Assembly (NCBI GenBank): GCA_958430865.1
Contig: CAUDNR010001446.1
Location: forward strand, 165,642-205,922
Direction: 5' to 3'
Source of the DNA: Entrophospora sp. SA101
Taxonomy: Eukaryota; Glomeromycota; Glomeromycetes; Entrophosporales; Entrophosporaceae
Length of the DNA: 40,281 bases
Below the pieces are notes generated by a model, which did no database searches, was not told the origin of the DNA, and saw only the letters and a program-made list of their open reading frames with translations. The position numbers and the translations under genes are program-made. This document shows positions 35,136 to 40,281 of the stretch, piece by piece; within the stretch, counting starts at the first letter, position 1, and the number at the start of each line of letters is the position of its first letter.

Positions 35136-36959
35136 TTATCCATTTTGACTTGTCATGCTCGTGTTGTTATGGTATTGTAGTGGCTCTTCTTGTTCTTGCT
35201 GCTCCTGCCTTTGACTTGATTGTTGCTTAATGGATTCTAGTAATGAAGTGTCAACGATATAATCTTTAAGAAAGAATTCAAATTTTTTCAAATGTTCAAC
35301 TTTTTGTGGGAGTTCTAAATTATCCTCGTGTTTTCCTGTGTCATCATTCACAAGTGGTAAAAGGCTTTCTTCTGTTCTCATTTTGAGTTTTTTGAATCCA
35401 CAGCATCCGTTATGCACGGAACCCCATGGAGAGATTAAATCAACTCCTGAGAATTTGAATTTTTTAAAATAAATGAACAAATTGTAAAATCGCAATGATT
35501 TGACTCTAAAAAAAAAAAAAGCCAACTTACCAAATAAAAATGCATAGAAAGCCACAATAGCAGTATAGTAAGCAAAAAAATTTGCTATTATGGATATAAG
35601 CTATTTATTGGAACTTTGATTACTATTTGTGTATGACAGATTTTCAAAAACTGAGGTCTTAAATAAATATTATTACTTACAGTACTGTTCCTATTATATG
35701 TTATGATTATTTATTTGTAAAATTGTGTTAATAATATATTAGCAAAATGGACTCATTCAAATTGGTTTTACCTTTGTTCTACTTCCTCTTGTACGATAAA
35801 GTTTTGTGGAGTAATAGCTACTGTTATGATAGACTGGTTATTTGTCACGGTCGACACCTCTGTGGTTATTAATCAATACATCAGTATTTAAAAAGGCTCA
35901 ATACGCACACATGATAAAATACGCAATATAATTTTTTAAAACAAATATATTTACGTATTTCTGACTCGATAAAATTTTGGGAATCGTATGTTTGCGGGAA
36001 ACCAATGTAATTAAAGACTGAATTGGTCATCGTGCGTCTGGTTTTTCTATAGTATCCTAAAATATACATCTATTGATTTTTTAATAATAATTTATTGGTA
36101 AAAGTTGTCAGTTTGCTAAAACGATGATACGTACAATATTTCCTGATAAATAATAACTATTCATATGAAAAAGCGATTTCTCAAATGAGGACGCCGTTTT
36201 GTTATAGAAAAAATTCTTATTCATTGGATCATCCTCTATTTATCAAATGGCCACGTTATTATTATCAAAACATCAAGATATAATCAACCAATTTTATGAA
36301 AAACTTTACCTGAATCTAACACCTGCATTAGCATCATTCTCTTAAGAGCGCGAGTGGGACGATCCACAACATCGATATCGTTCCTGAAAGTGTAATTATT
36401 CCCGACATCTATTGAAAGATAAACAAGATTCGCTCCTTGACCGTTAGCCCCGCTCAAATTCATTTCTTTTGGTAAAAATGTTCCAATATAAGGACGAAGA
36501 ATATGATTGGTTTCTATTGGTTGTGTAACGTACTGATCACAACTTTCTTTTGAACATTTTGTACGAGTCAGATATAATAAAATAATAATAAAATAATAAA
36601 ACAATCACGAAAACTTCTTACCCAGAGGTTTTGAAACAACTTTGTACATACAAGTGATATTAAATACTCCATAATGTGATAAATAGATGTCTGTATTTAT
36701 TTGTGGTTTTGATATTAGAAACATATTGTTTAATTTTGGTTTTTAATACAAAAAAAAACTATTTACTTGGGACGGGTAAACTATCAATTGGTGTAAAATT
36801 AATACTAATAGAAGGCTTTTCATTAATCACCCTCATCAACAATATCACAAAGAAAAGAATCAACATTGAAAATAATACAAGAATAACATAACGTCGTAAA
36901 TACAAAATCAATTTTGATTCGGTTTTACGCCTTTTTTTGATTAAGTCTTGCAGTATCAT
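35136..36959 (-). CDS. Two-pass membrane protein, inverted complete copy
   Basis: Mirror of the gene at 15537-17360, with exons 36959-36767, 36690-36622, 36546-36310, 36235-36135, 36069-35955, 35859-35772, 35690-35638 (uncertain donor), 35584-35531 and 35446-35136. The blocks compared encode the same residues, so the window has two complete genes for the same protein in opposite orientation about 17.8 kb apart. Domain description as for the plus-strand copy. Confidence 0.7.
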
Positions 36960-37283
36960 TTTTTTTTTTTATTTTTTTTTTTAAAAAGAGAATAGAGAAA
37001 GCAAGATATTTATATTTTCAACGCCAATGAAATCATCTTCTCCAAATCAGGAAATAATAATTTTTTTTGTAATTGTGCATATTGTCTAGATTAATCTTGG
37101 AGTTTTAAATAGTAATTTCGCATATTAATATTAATATTAATATGGAGATAGTAATAGGTACGAAAATTCTCGATCCTTTTGTGAACAGCGCAGTGTGTGA
37201 AATTGAGTGCGGGCGCGTGTGTACATTAAAGATAGCCAATAATATATTAGCAGGATTTGTGCAGAAAATTCGTCCAAGAAAAA

Positions 37284-37321
<38 letters not shown>

Positions 37322-37665
37322 TTAATATTTAATTTATGATTATTATTATTAACAAACATACTATATTGATGTTTTTCAGGATATAACTAAATTTTTTTGG
37401 TGATGGTCAACAAAATGTGCGCATTTTTTATGTAACACACGCGAATTATTATAAGATTTTGGGGAAATTTCGCAGATCCATATGTGCATTGCTGCGCATA
37501 AAATTCTTTGAATAAACGCATTTTTCCATAAAAAGTGTAGCAGGAGACGGGGATTTCTAAAAATATTTGGAATAGTGTTGTTTCCCAAAACTAGAGAGTT
37601 TTGCAACTGGGCGAAAGTCAAAACTCTTGACCCTTGACTTTTGATTTAGTTTTAACTTTCGCCTT
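36960..37665. promoter_or_regulatory. Upstream region of the inverted membrane gene
   Basis: Contains an A/T-rich leader, the short divergent ORF (37142-37339), the (TA)16 tract (37287-37318) and the foldback segment (37608-37664). The short ORF here matches tandem copy 1 in sequence, while the corresponding arm A copy has two substitutions. Confidence 0.4.
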
Positions 37666-37832
37666 TTCAAAATAGTTTGGCGACAAACACTAATTTTGAA
37701 AAATTAGGCAAAGTGTCCAAGTTTCAACAAAAACGTACCAAATGTAAATATTGCAGCTATGAATTATATGGAGGTATAACAAGGCGTGATGCGTGTTTTA
37801 AACATGTAAAGATGCACCTGCAAATGGTTTAG
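37666..37832 (+). pseudogene. BED-type zinc-finger fragment, A' copy
   Basis: An open frame runs from the foldback segment through KVSKFQQKRTKCKYCSYEL to HVKMHLQMV and a TAG at 37830-37832. Zinc ligands are encoded at 37743, 37752, 37803 and 37815 (C-X2-C-X16-H-X3-H). No transposase body follows. It probably marks the former N-terminus of a hAT element. Confidence 0.6.
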
Positions 37833-38359
37833 AATCATTCTTTAGTTCCGGGAATAATAATGATAATAATAAATAATAATAATAATAATGCGTAACCATC
37901 ATCCTCACCATTACAATTAAAAGTCGATCCTTAAGTCATTTTGCTGATAAAGTACCAATAAAAAAGAACAAGCCGAATTAAAAGTTTTATTTGTAAATTC
38001 CATTTATCAGTGTGGGCCTTTTCTTTTTTTATCACAAGCAAAAGTTCATTTTCTTTTAAATTACATGGGAGGCAAAAACTTTCCACCATTTTGCTTGATA
38101 ATGTATATGAAGTAAAACAAGAAGTTATAAAAAAGCTGGATATATACTATAATTTGATTTCAGATCTTGAATTGTGCACAATTTTTTTTCTTCAAAAAAT
38201 TTTTAAAAATACTCACTGCACGAAGTGTATCGTGCTCAATCTAACACAATCGAAATTCCCACTTGATTCATTATAAAAAAAAATTTTTTTTTCTTGATAA
38301 AACTAATCAAGTTTTACGTTTTAAAATAATTTTTCTTTATTTTTATTGACAAATTGAAA

Positions 38360-38580
38360 CTATAATTCCAAAGTGTACAATGATTGAATTCTTGGAAGTT
38401 CCTCTTCTTCAAATTTTCCTTCTTCTACACGTTCCAATAGTTCCCATGTATGTTTTCTGCGTTCATTTTGAGGTTCTGGATTTATAGATCATGTATGAAA
38501 CATATTTTCTGATAAATTTTAACCATTGAGCTTTATCTTTCTTTCTGATTTTTCTAGAATTTTTTAGAGCCTAAAACTTT
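38360..38580 (-). pseudogene. C-terminal gene fragment, unrecognised
   Basis: Minus-strand reading after a possible acceptor (GTTTTAG) gives ALKNSRKIRKKDKAQWLKFI and RKYVSYM. Then, in a different frame, NPEPQNERRKHTWELLERVE and EEGKFEEEELPRIQSLYTLEL run to a stop at 38360-38362. The charged, non-repetitive composition is strongly protein-like. The two parts need a frame change near 38490, and the only intron that fits would be about 26 nt, so I treat it as a decayed last exon. Family not recognised. Confidence 0.45.
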
Positions 38581-39420
38581 TATGGCTATAAAAAATAAAA
38601 GATCATAATTAATATTATCAATTCTTTTAACTTTTCTGAATGGCATGTTTACAATCGATTATTGTTTGTAAAACATACAATGGATTGGAGGTAGCAAGGA
38701 TTGAAAGTAACTCGATCAAAAAAAATATAAATTCATTTTTTACAAATTCTATTATCCATTAGAGATGGACAATCATCCATCATTTAACCATTTAATAATA
38801 TCAGCTAAAATATTTTTGATGGCTGCGTACAATAGTCCATCGTTTTAAACAATAGTATGTAATATTTTTATCTATAACCAGTTAGAAATACTAACCAGAT
38901 GGCAACAATCAATACAATAATAATTGTTTTTGATATATTTATTGTTTTCCTTTTTGGTCGTATAACAATAATTAGTCATTTAATTATAGCTTTTTGATGT
39001 TATTAAATTTTTTTTAACAAATGAATAGGGAAATGAAATAAATAAACAGTTCTTATGTCTGATCATTAACCCTTCTATTTTTTTTAAACATAATATAAGT
39101 TGGTAGTAATGTTATCTCAAACAATCTAGTGTTCGAGTAATAATAGCCACTGTTTTTAAGATGTAGTAGTTGGTGTTATTGACTTATTATATTTGAACTT
39201 GTATATTTTCAAAGACATCATACCTTCAAAAGATTGGTGGTTTCTTTATTGATCCAAAAAAGAAAAGTTTATTGTTATCCTTGAAGTGTCATTGCTAAAA
39301 AGATAGATAGTTGAAAGGATAATCCAACACCTGAACTCAACATGTTAGATTTAATATATTAATCTAAAAGATCCAATTATTTATTTATTGGAAAATTTCG
39401 AATGGGTTAATGTTGGTTTC

Positions 39421-39580
39421 CTAACTATAGAGTTTCGAAACTGTGCGAAGGTCAGTAGGTTTCACTATAAGTCAAAACTGGTTTCGACTTTTGACTTTTG
39501 ACATATAACTATTAATTTTAGTTTTGACTTTCGACTCTTCAGAACAGTTTTTGCAACCAAAACTAATGGGGGAAATCAAG
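39421..39580. repeat. Diverged copy of the foldback repeat
   Basis: Resembles 37581-37716 in the same order: a motif like AGAGTTTCGAAACTGTGCGA, then CAAAACT, GACTTTTGAC, TTTAGTTTTGACTTTCG, then CAGTTTTTGCAACCAAAACTAAT. It probably represents an older insertion of the same transposon family that left the BED fragment. Confidence 0.45.
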
Positions 39581-39740
39581 GAAAGAGAGAGTGTGTGTGT
39601 GTGGAAGAGGGAATACTTTTTTTCTTTTAAAATTGGTCCCTTCAATTTATTTATTTATATAAGAATACAACAAAATCAACTGCTTTTATTGTTTCATTAA
39701 TACAAAAAAGGCCAGAAACTGAAATTGTGTCTTTTAGAGA

Positions 39741-40281
39741 CTATTTAAAAATTTTAAGAATTTTTGGAGAAAAGAAGAATAATAAATGATCTTTGTAAAT
39801 ACTTTTTTTTTTATCAATTAGTTGAAAAACTTCTAATTTATCAAAATTACTAATACGCGTCATATTGATACTTTTATAAGTCATTGGGTTACAACCAACC
39901 CTGCCATTTATACAAAACCATACATCATGAAAACCAAATAAAGGTAAACTAATAAAAGAACATTGAACTGTAAACATACTTTTTTTCTTGATAATATAAC
40001 TGAATTGAGCAGTATTGATGTCTTCTTTCCTATCACTTATATTAAATATAAAACTTTCTGTTGCATTTTTATATTCATATCCAATCAAGTGGATATTATA
40101 ACCATCAACTATGAATTTTGTATTTTGCCAACTACAAGAGTTTTGTTGATATTACCACATTGTTGATGAAATATAGCAGTATTTAAACCATCCCTGCTAC
40201 TACGATATAGAAGTTTGAATTCATATTTGACTTCCCTGAATGAGGTATATGGTGGACTTTTTCTATCAATCCAACTTGCAA
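39741..40281 (-). pseudogene. BTB-TLDc gene 4, broken TLDc domain, partial
   Basis: The minus strand entering from the right edge encodes ASWIDRKSPPYTSF, SSRDGLN and NKTLVVGKIQNS, all typical of the TLDc domain. A deletion of about eight bases where the other copies have the codons after NS creates a TAG (near 40120). A further small deletion removes part of the PLDWNG motif. The frame resumes as YEYKNATESFIFNIS and runs to EVFQLIDKKK, where gene 1 stops; here the stop is lost and the frame continues about 20 codons. It is a decayed paralogue whose BTB half lies outside the window. Confidence 0.8.

Larger units (their letters stand above)
28875..37890. repeat. Arm A' of large spaced inverted duplication (partner 14614-23621)
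   Basis: Reverse complement of arm A. It starts in BTB-TLDc gene 3 and ends in the ATT repeat at 37890. It carries the TLDc half of gene 3, the membrane pseudogene, the short ORFs, a full two-pass membrane gene and the BED fragment. At positions equivalent to 15218 and 15252 it agrees with tandem copy 1, not with arm A itself. Beyond 37890 the flank is unrelated to tandem copy 1. Confidence 0.9.
37891..39740. other. Mostly intergenic, with repeat and gene fragments
   Basis: Outside the duplications. It holds a gene fragment on the minus strand (38360-38580), a diverged copy of the foldback repeat (39421-39580), a short (GT)n tract near 39591-39602 and AT-rich filler. An 88-codon plus-strand frame at 38010-38276 is not convincing as protein. 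Confidence 0.4.

Overview
The window looks like nuclear DNA from an arbuscular mycorrhizal fungus (Glomeromycotina, most like Rhizophagus). It is very AT-rich, has short GT-AG introns of about 50-115 nt, decayed hAT-type transposons, and several BTB-BACK-TLDc genes, a family strongly expanded in these fungi. The organism call is inference from content; no database was searched.

Layout. Positions 1-2307 hold a broken hAT transposase with a long Asp/Asn-coding microsatellite. Positions 2308-4336 are intergenic with a hairpin repeat and decayed coding remnants. BTB-TLDc gene 1 lies at 4337-5840 (minus). Positions 8441-11759 (plus) carry an intact seven-exon SH3-SAM-PH gene, a Boi1/Boi2/Pob1-type polarity scaffold and the best single-copy gene here. 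A two-pass membrane-protein gene occurs as a truncated copy (13568-14572), a complete copy (15537-17360) and a complete inverted copy (36959-35136). A second membrane-protein gene, with the same three frame lesions in each copy, lies at 20373-21849 (minus) and 30647-32123 (plus). BTB-TLDc gene 2 is at 22818-24320 (minus), gene 3 at 28188-29678 (plus), and a broken fourth TLDc copy runs off the right edge (39741-40281, minus).

Most of the window is duplicated. Arm A (14614-23621) is repeated inverted as A' (28875-37890). Arm B (5758-8266) is repeated inverted as B' (25762-28270). The two pairs have different axes of symmetry, so one inversion cannot explain both. Every inner breakpoint falls inside BTB-TLDc coding sequence. 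As a result gene 3 is a mosaic: the upstream region and first ~83 coding bases match gene 1, about 600 bp differ from both neighbours, and the 3' two thirds plus downstream flank match gene 2. A tandem duplication with a 1969-bp period (13192-14616 and about 15167-16585) adjoins the outer end of A.

The main point of interest is BTB-TLDc paralogues acting as recombination seams that yield new promoter/BTB/TLDc combinations. The main caution is that near-identical inverted arms can also come from misassembly of repeats or of haplotypes. I found no CRISPR array, rRNA or tRNA. Exon coordinates were worked out by hand from splice motifs and reading frame.
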